Shown in pieces: positions 33,305-41,912 of a stretch of DNA of 64,000 nucleotides. The notes beneath the pieces are model-generated. The model did not search any database. It worked only from the letters and a program-made list of their open reading frames with translations, and was not told the DNA's origin. The stretch's first letter is position 1. Every line of letters starts with the position of its first letter. Source of the stretch: Actinoplanes sp040639655 (GTDB lineage Bacteria; Actinomycetota; Actinomycetes; Mycobacteriales; Micromonosporaceae). The stretch lies in assembly GCF_040639655.1 (NCBI RefSeq), contig NZ_JBFAAI010000030.1, positions 46,358 to 110,357 of the forward strand. The letters run 5' to 3'. Both the position numbers and the translations under genes were made by a program.

Positions 33305-33970
33305 TCAGTGGTCGAGGGGCGCGGCAGCGGCCCGGTAACGACGGATGTACTCCTCGGCTTCCGCGGGCATCGGTTCGTCCTCGTTGGCCGAGTACCAGAT
33401 CTCGTTTTCCAGCCAGAAGCGGTAGAGGAACGATTCGAAGGACTCGCCGCAGAACTCGATCTCGTCGCCGCCGTCATGGTCCTCGTCCGGGCCGCCGTAG
33501 TAGTCGGCGGACGTGACGACCGCATGGTCGGTCGCGGTCACGTACAGATACCAGTACAGGCAGTCCTGCTGGTCGGCGAGGAACCGGATGAGGTGGCCGT
33601 CGGCGCCCGGGGCTCTGACCGGCTCCGGGCCGACACTGATGTAACAGCCTGTGCACGAGCGGATCCGGCTCTGCAGGGACGGCATGCGCAAGAAGTCGAG
33701 GAAGACCACCGGCAGGGTCAGGCCGAGCCGGTCACAGGCGGCCTCCAGATCGGGAAGCTCGGCGACCGGTGTCGCGCCGATCCCCCACTCCTCAGTGACC
33801 GCCTGCTCGGCGAGCCAGGCCAGGTCACCGGTCAGCTCACGCGGGATGGGCGGAAGGACCTCGAAGTCATACCGGCCGTAGGTGCTCGTCTCCGGCCGTG
33901 CGGGCACTCCCGCCGACTCCAGGCCGAACGCCCACCAGGCAGGGGGAAACGGCGAATCCTGTGCTTGCAT
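33305..33970 (-). CDS. SUKH (SMI1/KNR4)-like protein
   Basis: Cytoplasmic protein of 221 residues. The central part has the look of a SUKH-fold protein: LEAACDRLGLTLPVVFLDFL, a RIRSCTGCYISVG strand pair, then LIRFLADQQDCLYWYLYV and a C-terminal acidic region with EIEFCGESFESFLYRFWLE. SUKH proteins often act as immunity proteins against polymorphic toxins, but many are housekeeping and no toxin gene is adjacent. The ATG start at 33970 has GGGAGGG 5 bases upstream. It is single and on the same strand as the ankyrin-LRR pair next to it. The family assignment is by pattern, not by alignment. Confidence 0.6.
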   Translation of the reverse strand: MQAQDSPFPPAWWAFGLESAGVPARPETSTYGRYDFEVLPPIPRELTGDLAWLAEQAVTEEWGIGATPVAELPDLEAACDRLGLTLPVVFLDFLRMPSLQSRIRSCTGCYISVGPEPVRAPGADGHLIRFLADQQDCLYWYLYVTATDHAVVTSADYYGGPDEDHDGGDEIEFCGESFESFLYRFWLENEIWYSANEDEPMPAEAEEYIRRYRAAAAPLDH

Positions 33971-34046
33971 GGAGCCCTCCCGCTCATCGATCGCGGCAGG
34001 AGATTACCGCTCGGGTACGACAGAATCCGCCCGCCGGATGGGATCA

Positions 34047-34092
34047 CCGCGAGCGTTCACGCAGGTGTTGCAGCGCCTGCCGCCGGATCCGC
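34047..34092 (-). pseudogene. C-terminal vestige of an ankyrin paralogue
   Basis: The minus strand reads RRQALQHLRERSR followed by a TGA. The intact ankyrin gene just upstream ends RALQHLLGRSR at 34124, so the last about 12 codons appear twice, 76 bases apart. No other part of a duplicate gene is visible between them. Confidence 0.55.
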
Positions 34093-34123
34093 GGCCGGTC
34101 GGTGAGGGCGGGCGAGCTCCCGG

Positions 34124-35722
34124 TCATCGCGAGCGTCCGAGGAGATGTTGCAGCGCCCGCTGGTAGTCGTCGTTCAGGTTGCCCCAGGTCCGGAGGATCT
34201 TCTTGGCGTAGGCGAACACCGTCTCGCCCTCCCGGTTGCACACCGACACGTCGGCGCCGGCGTCGATCAGCGCGATGATCAGATCGGGCGGGCCCTGTTC
34301 GACGACGGTGCGGTGCAGGGCGGTCAGGCCGGCCCGGTCGCGCGCGTTGATGTCGACGCCTTCGGCGAGGAGCCGGGGCAGCAGCAGCCGGTGGTCGAAC
34401 GACTTGAGCTGGTGGATCACCGTGCCGCCCGCGCTGTCACGCAGGTGCGGGTCGAGACCCGCGTCGAGGAGCTCGTTCAGCAGCCGGGTGCCGCCGTGGA
34501 CGAGGCGCTGCCACAGGTCGATCCGGTAGGCGCGAAGCTGCCGGGGCAGCCGGCCGGGTGCGCCGTACCAGATGTTCTCGACCTCGAAGCAGCCGGTGAC
34601 CGTACCGCCGAAGGCTCGCATCGCCCTTTCCCGCTGCCGTTCCTCGGGCGTGTGCGCGAGCGGGTCGAGGCGGCCGAGCCGGACCTCGATCTCGTGCCAG
34701 ACACCGCCGCAGCGGACCCGGACCAGCTCACCACCGAGGGGGAGATCCGGCTCGGGCGGCGGCGCCGGCGTTCCCGGGAAGAGCACGGCGCGCACCAGTG
34801 GGTGCAGGTCGCCCGGGGACAGCCGCCCGCGGCGGATGAGTTCCAGGTCGGCGGTGGAGCGCAGCATGTCGAGGTGCGTGCCGGGCGGCAGCACGTCCCG
34901 ATCGCGGGATCGCAGCGAGCCACCCACCCAGGAGACCCGCATCGGCTCGGCGTCCACGCGGATCTTCAGATAGGCGTACGACGACCCGTAGACGCCCCAG
35001 ACCGACCCGCCCAGACGGGCGGCCAGCCACCGGATGTCATGGTCGAGCCGGGTCACGTCGAAGTAGCGCAGGAGCCAGCTGGTGTCGGCGAGCCAGTCAC
35101 CGACGTCCAGCCCGGCCTCGGCCAGGGCGTCGGTGGTCCGCGGCGCTCGCCACACCCGTTCGGCCCGTGCGGGCAGGTCGTCACCGGTCCCGATGAGGTC
35201 CTCGGACAGGGGGTCGCCGGCCGGGGTGAACAGCGGCAGCCGGTCGGCGGAGCCACCGAGCGCCGCGCGCAGCCCCGAGGCGTGCCGGGCGTCCCACAGA
35301 TACGCCGGAACGGGAACCGCCTGCCCGCCACGCAGTGCGGAAGCGCCGCGGACCGCTTCGAGGGTGAGCCGCTGCGTGCCGGTCATCGAGTCGGGCGTCC
35401 GCACGGTGAGCAGCACCGTCCGGGGCCCGACCCGTTCGTCGGGAATCAGCAGGTATCTGTTCCAGCCCACCAGTGTGGTCGATCCGTACCGGGTCCGTGG
35501 CAGGTGCCAGCGCAGCAGGTCGGGAGCCAGGTGCGCGGCCCGTTCCGCGGCCTCACCGGCGAGTTCCGGATCGAAGTCGACGTCGAACCGCGCCGCCGCG
35601 CACGCCGCCCGCCAGTCACCGCGTTCCCGGGCCGACCCGCACTCGGTGATCATTCGCTGGGGAACCGCGTAGCGGCGGATGCGCCGCCAGTCGGCCAGTG
35701 AGACGGTGTCGAAGCTCGTCAT
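34124..35722 (-). CDS. Ankyrin-repeat protein, second paralogue
   Basis: Protein of 532 residues that matches the MoxR-operon ankyrin protein from end to end. Shared blocks are LADWRRIRRYAVPQRMITEC, GDWRAACAAA, APDLLRWHLPR, YLWDARHASG, SPGDLHPLVRAVLFPG, VRCGGVWHEI, HTPEERQRERAMRAFGG, GCFEVENIW and a C-terminal ankyrin array with LLDAGLDPHLRDS and LLAEGVDINARDRAGLTALH. The Pro/Ala linker of the first copy is shorter here. Its ATG overlaps the stop of the upstream leucine-rich-repeat gene (ATGA at 35719-35722), so here the ankyrin protein is paired with an LRR protein instead of a MoxR ATPase. Function unknown. Confidence 0.85.
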   Translation of the reverse strand: MTSFDTVSLADWRRIRRYAVPQRMITECGSARERGDWRAACAAARFDVDFDPELAGEAAERAAHLAPDLLRWHLPRTRYGSTTLVGWNRYLLIPDERVGPRTVLLTVRTPDSMTGTQRLTLEAVRGASALRGGQAVPVPAYLWDARHASGLRAALGGSADRLPLFTPAGDPLSEDLIGTGDDLPARAERVWRAPRTTDALAEAGLDVGDWLADTSWLLRYFDVTRLDHDIRWLAARLGGSVWGVYGSSYAYLKIRVDAEPMRVSWVGGSLRSRDRDVLPPGTHLDMLRSTADLELIRRGRLSPGDLHPLVRAVLFPGTPAPPPEPDLPLGGELVRVRCGGVWHEIEVRLGRLDPLAHTPEERQRERAMRAFGGTVTGCFEVENIWYGAPGRLPRQLRAYRIDLWQRLVHGGTRLLNELLDAGLDPHLRDSAGGTVIHQLKSFDHRLLLPRLLAEGVDINARDRAGLTALHRTVVEQGPPDLIIALIDAGADVSVCNREGETVFAYAKKILRTWGNLNDDYQRALQHLLGRSR

Positions 35723-36633
35723 CGGTAGACACTCACGATGGCGCCGATGTCCGGGTGCGGTGCGCCGGTCGATCTCGGGGCGAGGCGCCGCATCCGCCGG
35801 GGCACACCGCCGGCGATGGCCAGGTGGTCGAGCCCGGCCCCGGCGGTGAGGAGCAGTTTGGCACCACGTCCGGTGATGCCGGTGAACCGCACGTCGAGCC
35901 GGCGCAGCGAGTTGCCGGGAAGGGCCGCGGCGAGTGCCGCGACGCCGGTGTCGCCCAGGTGGTTGACCGCGAGGTAGAGCTCGCGGACCCCGCCCTCGCG
36001 GACGAGCCGGGTGAGTACCGCGACGGCGTCGGGGCCCAGCCCGTTGCCGCCGAGGAAGAGGCGTTCCAGCCCGCCGGGCCGGGCGGCGAGGGCGTCGGCG
36101 AGCGGTTCCAGGCCCGCTGCGGTCAGGCCGGTGTTGACCAGATCGAGGGTACGCAGAGAGCGGTTGGCCACGAGCGCGGCCGCGAGCCGGGCCACACCGT
36201 CGTCGCCGATCGGGTTGCGTTTGAGCCAGAGCGCCCGGATGCCGTCGTCGGTGGTGAGCCGGTCGGCGAGGGCGCCCGCGCCGTCGGCGTCGATGCGGTT
36301 GCAGCCGAGGTAGACCGTGCTGATCCGGTGCCCGGCCGGCAGTGCCGCGGCCACCGCGCGGGCGCCCCCGGTGCCGAGCCCGTTGGTGCCGAGCAGCAGA
36401 TGGGTGGCGTGCGGCGAACCGGCCGCGGCTTCGGCGACGCGGGCCGCCTGCACCGGTCCGAGGCCTTGTTTGCACAGGTCGACGCGACCGTCGGGACGCA
36501 GCAGGCCGCGGGCGAACTCCTCGATCGCGGTGACCGGCTCGGGTGCGGCGAGGCGGCCGAGGATGCCGTCGAAGTCGCCGGGGTCGGCCAGGCCGCGGTC
36601 GGGATCGGTGATGGCGGGGCACCGGATGAGCAC
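35719..36633 (-). CDS. Leucine-rich-repeat protein (RNase-inhibitor type)
   Basis: Protein of 304 residues made of about eight 27-29-residue LRR units of the ribonuclease-inhibitor kind, for example HLLLGTNGLGTGGARAVAAA, TVYLGCNRIDADGAGALADR, ALWLKRNPIGDDGVARLAAA and LYLAVNHLGDTGVAALAAA. These form a curved protein-binding solenoid. An N-terminal helical stretch of about 60 residues precedes the repeats. GTG 36633 is chosen because GGGGGAGG lies 7 bases upstream; a TTG at 36660 is less likely. It overlaps the second ankyrin gene by 4 bases, so the two repeat proteins are probably produced together and may bind each other. No enzyme domain is visible. Confidence 0.88.
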   Translation of the reverse strand: MLIRCPAITDPDRGLADPGDFDGILGRLAAPEPVTAIEEFARGLLRPDGRVDLCKQGLGPVQAARVAEAAAGSPHATHLLLGTNGLGTGGARAVAAALPAGHRISTVYLGCNRIDADGAGALADRLTTDDGIRALWLKRNPIGDDGVARLAAALVANRSLRTLDLVNTGLTAAGLEPLADALAARPGGLERLFLGGNGLGPDAVAVLTRLVREGGVRELYLAVNHLGDTGVAALAAALPGNSLRRLDVRFTGITGRGAKLLLTAGAGLDHLAIAGGVPRRMRRLAPRSTGAPHPDIGAIVSVYR

Positions 36634-36660
36634 GACGACGCCTCCCCCGCGCTGCCTCAA

Positions 36661-37103
36661 GCCTCAGGTGGCGAGACCGGCCGGATTCGGACCGGCGTCC
36701 TCTGTTACCAGCTGCGACCGTACCAAGATGGTCATCCGTTGTCGCGCTTTGGCAATGAGCTGTACAACGCACCAGAGCCATGATCACCGCTTGTCACTGA
36801 TTGTGGACCCTGAGCCCGAGATTCGGGGGTAAACGGGGGCCGCTGCCACCCCAAGGCGCCCGCGTTGACTATCGACCATCACGCGACCCGTCCCGGGGAT
36901 GGCGCCTGCGATCTTCTGCTCACTCAGCGGGCCACAACTCCCACCCAGGTCGTCGTACCACTGTGCAACAAATCTTCCCGAACGCTCGCCCGAGGACACT
37001 GCTGCGGGAAAGGGGTCCGCCCAGCCCACAGACCGGCTAAACCAGAATCGGCCATGGTGGAACGCCGCTGCCCGGCGCCGCCGGTGACAACACCGTCTGC
37101 TTC
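36661..37103. other. Intergenic region, no supported gene
   Basis: Non-coding stretch between the LRR gene and an IS remnant. Short frames on both strands have no start signals or recognisable motifs. It may contain further IS debris too decayed to name. Confidence 0.5.
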
Positions 37104-37263
37104 GTGCCGATCATGAATCTCAGGAAACAGCGCCACACAAACGGCCCTCTGCTCGACCGGATCAGCGACCTGCGCAACACGGTGATCATCGCCGACGCGA
37201 TGCACTGCCAGCGCGACCACGTCAGCCACCTCACCGAACACGGCTCGCACTGGATCCCGACAA
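37104..37263 (+). mobile_element. Fragment of an ISAs1-type DDE transposase
   Basis: The frame reads LLDRISDLRNTVIIADAMHC then QRDHVSHLTEHGSHWI, the segment of ISAs1-family transposases that contains the second catalytic aspartate (A-D-A-M/L-H) and the following helix. Neither the rest of the gene nor inverted repeats are visible. It ends abruptly before the GH16 promoter region. Confidence 0.6.
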
Positions 37264-37369
37264 GCCGTGTCCGCCTCACGGGGTGCAAACGCGACAATTC
37301 AAACTAACCATTCAGATACTTCCCCACGCTCGGTCTGCGAGTACCGTCCCGTCGCATCGACAGTAGGAA

Positions 37370-37391
37370 ATGTTTACGTAATAATGTTTAC
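37370..37391. promoter_or_regulatory. AT-rich direct-repeat operator upstream of GH16 gene
   Basis: ATGTTTAC occurs at 37370-37377 and again at 37384-37391, fourteen bases apart, within an AT-rich stretch that stands out in this GC-rich DNA. It lies about 65 bases upstream of the glucanase start. It is probably a regulator binding site or part of the promoter; the regulator is unknown. Confidence 0.45.
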
Positions 37392-37455
37392 AGAAACGCA
37401 TCTCATGTCGCCCGTCGCAGTAGATCGAACCACTCCGTACGAGAGGACGTTCTCC

Positions 37456-38814
37456 GTGACAATGAATGCAGGTTTCGCGGACCGAGCGCTGTCACGCAGC
37501 CGCCGGCGCCTCATGGTCCTTCTCACCGCGGCCGTTACCGCACTCGCCGGCAGTGCGGTCGTCCAGCAGCAGCCCGCACACGCCGCGTGGAACCTCGTGT
37601 GGGCCGACGAGTTCAACGGGTCCGGCGCGCCCAGCAGCGCCAACTGGAACTACAACGTCGGCAACGGCCTCAACCCCGGCCTCAATGCATTCGACGGCTG
37701 GGGCAACGGCGAGTGGGAGTGGTACCGCCCCGAGAACTGCACGCAGTCCGGCGGCAACCTCGTGATGCGTGCCAACTGGCTCACGACGCCTATCACGGTC
37801 AACGGCCGCAACTTCTACCAGACGTCATGCCGCATGACGACGGACACGAAGCGGTCCTTCCAGTACGGCCGGATCGAGGCGCGCATGGCGCTCCCGACCG
37901 CCGCCGGCTCGTGGCCGGCTTTCTGGATGCTCGGTGACTCGTGCGACGAGACGTCCACGAGCGCCTACAACCCGGCGCAGACCTACTACGACCGTTTGCC
38001 CACCAACTGGGCAAGTTGTGGTGAGGTCGACATCATGGAACATGCGAACGCGAACGCGACCGTGACGAACAACATCTTCTGGGATCTCCGGACCGGCGTG
38101 TTCCCGTGGACAGCGGGTCAGAACGCCAACTACGTCGCGAACCCTGCCGTCAACAACCCCGCGGCCTTCCACGTCTATGCGATCGAGTGGACGGCCGCGC
38201 AGATCCGCTGGTACATCGACGGTGTGCAAACGCACGTGATCGACACGACACCGGCGACCTTGGAGGAGTTCCGCAAGCCGTTCCACCTCATCTTCAACCT
38301 GGCGCTGGGCGGCACGTACCCCGGACAGAACCCCGTGCAGAGTCAGTTCCCGCTCACCGCATCGATCGACTACGTGCGCTACTACCAGGACGGCGGGGGC
38401 ACGACGCCGCCTTCCACGGGCGGACCCGCGACGCAGATCAACGGGCCGGGCGGCAAATGCGTGGACGTGGCCGGAAACGACACGGGCGGCAATGGCGCGG
38501 CCGTGCAGCTGTGGACGTGCCAGGGCCCTTCTCTTTCGAAGGACCAGCAGTGGAGCTGGGACGGCCCGACCCTGCGGACGTCAGGCCGGTGCCTCGACGT
38601 CGCCAGCGCGGGTACGGCCAACGGCACGAAGGTGCAACTCTGGGACTGCAACGGCAGCGGCGCACAGAACTGGGTCCAGGAAGGTAACCGGCTGCGCAAC
38701 CCGAACTCCACCAAGTGCCTGGACTCCCCGGCAGGCTCGACAGCGGACGGCGCGCGACTACAGATCTGGGACTGCAACGGATCGGCCGCACAGTACTTCG
38801 TGAAGGCCGCGTGA
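37456..38814 (+). CDS. Secreted GH16 beta-glucanase with CBM13 (ricin-B) domain
   Basis: Extracellular glycoside hydrolase of 452 residues. A twin-arginine-like signal peptide (RSRRRLMVLLTAAVTALAG, cleavage near AHA) is followed by a GH16 catalytic domain to about residue 310. That domain contains the retaining active site GEVDIMEHA, with nucleophile Glu190, Asp192 and acid/base Glu195, and substrate-cleft segments EWEWYRPEN and WPAFWMLGD. After a GGGTTPPSTGG linker comes a CBM13 ricin-B module with repeated CLDV/QLWDCNG units. It likely cleaves beta-1,3- or 1,3-1,4-glucans. The GTG start at 37456 has AGAGGA 8 bases upstream; ATG 37462 is possible. Confidence 0.92.
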   Translation: MTMNAGFADRALSRSRRRLMVLLTAAVTALAGSAVVQQQPAHAAWNLVWADEFNGSGAPSSANWNYNVGNGLNPGLNAFDGWGNGEWEWYRPENCTQSGGNLVMRANWLTTPITVNGRNFYQTSCRMTTDTKRSFQYGRIEARMALPTAAGSWPAFWMLGDSCDETSTSAYNPAQTYYDRLPTNWASCGEVDIMEHANANATVTNNIFWDLRTGVFPWTAGQNANYVANPAVNNPAAFHVYAIEWTAAQIRWYIDGVQTHVIDTTPATLEEFRKPFHLIFNLALGGTYPGQNPVQSQFPLTASIDYVRYYQDGGGTTPPSTGGPATQINGPGGKCVDVAGNDTGGNGAAVQLWTCQGPSLSKDQQWSWDGPTLRTSGRCLDVASAGTANGTKVQLWDCNGSGAQNWVQEGNRLRNPNSTKCLDSPAGSTADGARLQIWDCNGSAAQYFVKAA

Positions 38815-38857
38815 CGGCCGGCCGAGGGGCACGCTGACGGTCGGGGCGCTCCGGGAT

Positions 38858-38891
38858 ACGACCCGCGCCGGGTTTGTCCGGCGCGGGTCGT
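38858..38891. terminator. Strong hairpin terminator of the GH16 gene
   Basis: ACGACCCGCGCCGG pairs perfectly with CCGGCGCGGGTCGT around a 6-base GTTTGT loop, 44 bases after the glucanase stop. The remaining gap to 39163 holds no gene that I can support. Confidence 0.8.
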
Positions 38892-39163
38892 GCGACGGTG
38901 ACCGGGCGGGCCCGCCCGTGGCACCTTTCTTTCCTGGCAGCCTGGCGACGACGTAGCGGGGATCGCGTTCGCCTTGGCGCTGTACTTCCTCGAGCCAGAC
39001 GCTGGAGAACACATCGACTCAGCTCGGCGTGCCGGGCCAGAAACACCATCCGCGGCACAGTCCCGGCGAAAATTTGGCGAAGGGAGTTAGGAAAGCGACC
39101 CCTCGGAGGCTCTACCTCTTCGAACGGTGCGACAGCGCCCTTCCGAGAGAAAGCGAGGCCCCG

Positions 39164-39394
39164 ATGGATGCATCGTCCGCATCACCGGTGGAACTGGTGA
39201 CCACGATTGTCGAGCTGGTGACCGCCGTAGTGACGCTGGCGGGGATAGCAGCGACGTGGCGGCTGGGCCGACGGCATGACGGCATTGTCGACGATGCGAC
39301 AACGGCCGAACGCGGCGCCGAGAATGTGCACGTAGTCATCATGGATGTCCGGACGGTGGAGCGGGACGGTGCGCGGGATGACGACGGTGCATGA
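39164..39394 (+). CDS. Small single-pass membrane protein
   Basis: A 76-residue protein of unknown function with one membrane helix (VELVTTIVELVTAVVTLAG, about residues 9-31) and a charged cytoplasmic tail. ATG 39164 has AGCGAGG 5 bases upstream. Its end overlaps the start of the ECF sigma factor gene by 17 bases, so it belongs to that operon. Position and topology would suit a sigma-factor anchor or regulator, but it lacks the zinc-binding HxxxCxxC motif of ZAS anti-sigma factors. This role is inference only. Confidence 0.65.
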   Translation: MDASSASPVELVTTIVELVTAVVTLAGIAATWRLGRRHDGIVDDATTAERGAENVHVVIMDVRTVERDGARDDDGA

Positions 39395-40001
39395 GCATGG
39401 GTTCGCTGACTTCGACGACTTTGTCGCTCGTACTCGGCCAGGCATGCTGGCGCGGGCCGTCATGTACTGCGGGCGTCGGGAGGAAGCTGAGGACGCCGTG
39501 CAGGAGGCTTACGTGGCTGCCTTCTTGCATTGGGGTGGGCTGCGCGAGCCGCGAGCCTGGGTGGCGCAGACGATGAGGAGGAAGTTCGCCCGGGACGCAG
39601 GGCGCTGGTGGTCGCGCTGGCGGCACACCGAGCTGGAGCTTCCGGCGCCGGCCGCCGCGGCGCCCGAGGAGGAGGCAGCCGCCGTTGCGGTGCTGCGCAC
39701 GGTCGCGCTGCTGCCGCCCCGACAGCGCCAGGTTTTGATCATGGTGTGTTTGGAGGGCCTTTCCTACCGGCAGGTTTCTGATGAGATCGGCATCAGTGTC
39801 GGCGCGGTCGGCGCGAACCTCGTGAAGGCCCGTCAGAAGCTGACCGTCTTGCTGGGGCTGACGCCGGAACCCGGTGATCCGGGCGATCCCCTTGTAGCTG
39901 CCAGCCCAGCCGGCACTCTCATCGGCGATCCACTGGCCGGCCTGTTGCGGCGTACTGAGTCATGGCTTGTTGCGGGTTTCGCGGAGGAGGCGGAACGATG
40001 A
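39378..40001 (+). CDS. ECF-type sigma-70 family RNA polymerase sigma factor
   Basis: Alternative sigma factor of 207 residues of the SigE/SigL type. Region 2 reads FDDFVARTRPGMLARAV, then GRREEAEDAVQEAYVAAFLHW, and region 4 reads LLPPRQRQVLIMVCLEGLSYRQVSDEIGISVGAVGANLVKARQKL. It carries an extra C-terminal tail of about 45 residues. ATG 39378 is chosen near the region-2 start. It overlaps the small membrane protein gene upstream and the M48 protease gene downstream (ATGA), so the three are one operon. No classical anti-sigma gene is present; the protease or the small membrane protein may take over that role. Confidence 0.92.
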   Translation: MTTVHEHGFADFDDFVARTRPGMLARAVMYCGRREEAEDAVQEAYVAAFLHWGGLREPRAWVAQTMRRKFARDAGRWWSRWRHTELELPAPAAAAPEEEAAAVAVLRTVALLPPRQRQVLIMVCLEGLSYRQVSDEIGISVGAVGANLVKARQKLTVLLGLTPEPGDPGDPLVAASPAGTLIGDPLAGLLRRTESWLVAGFAEEAER

Positions 40002-41542
40002 TCGCTTCCCTGCGGGCCTTGCTCGCCCTGATTATGCTGGCTGGCGTCTACCTGGGTGCCGCATTGATGGTCCTGGCCTGGGTGGTGTTCGCCGTGCTGG
40101 CGGTCTGGGTGTTCGGCAGCCGGTCGGCGAGCCAGCAGTTCAACACGACGCCGATCCTGGCCGCCACCGGCACGGCCGTGGCGGTCGGGCTCGTAGTCCG
40201 TGAGGTGGTCCGGATGAGCCGCCCGCCCGGCCCGCGCGCGGGTTCGGTGGCTGTCATCCGCAGTCGAGTGCCCGAACTGTGGGGGCTGGTCAGCGACCTG
40301 GCTGAGCAGATCGGTATCCGCCCGCCGGACGAGATCCGGCTCACCGGCGACGCCAACGCTGCCGTCACCGACGACGCGTGGCTGCTCGGTCTCGGGCCGG
40401 GCCGGCGGCGGTTGTACGTAGGTGTGCCGCTGCTGGTTGCCCTGCGGCCGGAACAGCTGCGAGCGGTTCTCGCGCATGAACTGGGACATGTCGCCCACGG
40501 GCACGCCCGCTTCACCGAGCCCGCCCACCGCAGCCACGCCGCACTGGTGGCGAGCCGGGAACGGATCCGCGAGGCGATGGTCGCCAATCTCCTGATCGCG
40601 TTCTACAGCGGATTCCTGATGATCGGGGCCCGGCTTGCGGTGGTCGTCACGTACCACCTGGTCCGCCCCGTGCGGCACCGCCAAGAGCTTGAGGCGGACC
40701 GGATCGCGGCCCGGGTCGCCGGCTCACGTGAGATCGCCGCTGGCCTGCGGGCGGCAGCAGCGGTCGGAATAGCGTGGTCCTGCTGGGAGACAAGGTCTTT
40801 CACCGATTTCGGATCAGCCGTGCGCGATCCGGGGTACGCGCCGACGTGGAAATCTTTGTGCGACGAGGCTTCGAGGCTGCCGGCCGACGGTTTTCACCCG
40901 GCGTTGGCCGAGCGATTGCGCAGCCTGGCGGCCCACCCGTGCGACCCACCTTCCGAGACGGCACCAGATCTGCGCGCGACGCTGCCACTGAGCGTACTGA
41001 GCCTGCTCGAGGGACCCGCCGCAACAGCAGCGACTCCCCTGCTGGCCGCCGGAGGCCGGCGGAGCGCGGCCGGGGGCGACTGGCCGACTGACGACGACCG
41101 GCCGATGGCGGAGGAACAGATGGACGCCAGCGACCACTCAAGAATGGCCGATCACGTAAGGCCCCGGGAGGTAAGGCCGAGAAGGCACGAGCCGGCACCT
41201 CGGCGCACGATCACCATCACCCCTTCGCTGGATCCAGAAGTGCGGCGCAGGCACCGAGCCGTAGCGTACATTTCACTGACTGTCCTGTTGGGGTTACTCC
41301 TGGTCGGCGGGCTGCGCTGGGCCACCGACGAGGTAGAGAAACCCTGGTATCAGCAGCCGCGGACGCCTTGGACCATCCAGCCCTACCTGCCCTACACCCC
41401 GGCGCCGTGGCCGCAATACCCGCTCGAACAGCCGATGCCCACGCTCGACAAGCCGCTGCCTACATTCGACTGGCCGCTACCCACGCTGGATGCGCCGCCT
41501 GACCTCCTCCGACCACCTCCGCGTGATATCGGATCTCCCTGA
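39998..41542 (+). CDS. M48-family membrane metalloprotease with proline-rich tail
   Basis: Integral membrane zinc protease of 514 residues. Two N-terminal transmembrane helices (about 5-30 and 45-65) precede the HtpX-like catalytic core, with LAHELGHVAHGH as the zinc motif and a third ligand in ELEADRIA. Additional membrane helices flank the core near LLIAFYSGFLMIGA. A C-terminal transmembrane helix (VAYISLTVLLGLLLVGGL) leads to an extracytoplasmic proline-rich tail with repeated LPTFDWPLPTLD-like units. Its ATG overlaps the ECF sigma gene stop, implying co-expression. M48 proteases degrade misfolded or regulatory membrane proteins, so release of the sigma factor by proteolysis is a plausible link, unproven. 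Confidence 0.88.
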   Translation: MIASLRALLALIMLAGVYLGAALMVLAWVVFAVLAVWVFGSRSASQQFNTTPILAATGTAVAVGLVVREVVRMSRPPGPRAGSVAVIRSRVPELWGLVSDLAEQIGIRPPDEIRLTGDANAAVTDDAWLLGLGPGRRRLYVGVPLLVALRPEQLRAVLAHELGHVAHGHARFTEPAHRSHAALVASRERIREAMVANLLIAFYSGFLMIGARLAVVVTYHLVRPVRHRQELEADRIAARVAGSREIAAGLRAAAAVGIAWSCWETRSFTDFGSAVRDPGYAPTWKSLCDEASRLPADGFHPALAERLRSLAAHPCDPPSETAPDLRATLPLSVLSLLEGPAATAATPLLAAGGRRSAAGGDWPTDDDRPMAEEQMDASDHSRMADHVRPREVRPRRHEPAPRRTITITPSLDPEVRRRHRAVAYISLTVLLGLLLVGGLRWATDEVEKPWYQQPRTPWTIQPYLPYTPAPWPQYPLEQPMPTLDKPLPTFDWPLPTLDAPPDLLRPPPRDIGSP

Positions 41543-41551
41543 GCGCCGTAC

Positions 41552-41836
41552 TTACCTTGAGTCTTTGGAGCCAGCTGGGGGCGGATCGGCTTGATCAATG
41601 TCGGCGAGTTGAGCGCCACTCTCGTGCGAGTCGGCCGTCTGCCAAGAGCGTGATCCGGGGGGGTTGGCGGAGGTCTCGAGGCGTTGGCGGATGAGTGCGG
41701 GCATGTCGATCAGCCATCCGGGCCCGCCGTTGATGTTCTTGGCTTGCAATAGGTCGTCGGCCTGGTAGTGGACAGCGGGGCCGGCGCTGGCGAAGAAAGC
41801 CTTCGCAAATTCCGAGTAGTAGCGGCATTGGCCGGG
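41552..41836 (-). pseudogene. Truncated gene remnant, unknown family
   Basis: A minus-strand frame preceded by a stop reads CRYYSEFAKAFFASAGPAVH then YQADDLLQAKNINGGPGWLI and DMPALIRQRLET before a Ser/Asp-rich tail. It has good coding character but no start codon at its upstream end; the first ATG inside it would remove the best-looking part. It looks like the C-terminal part of a lost gene. I do not recognise the family. Confidence 0.4.
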
Positions 41837-41912
41837 TCTGCCTCCTACTCAACCTGACCGCCGGGCTGTCCGGGCAGGAGTTCGGCGAACGGCCCGACCG
41901 GCGCGCCCGGCC

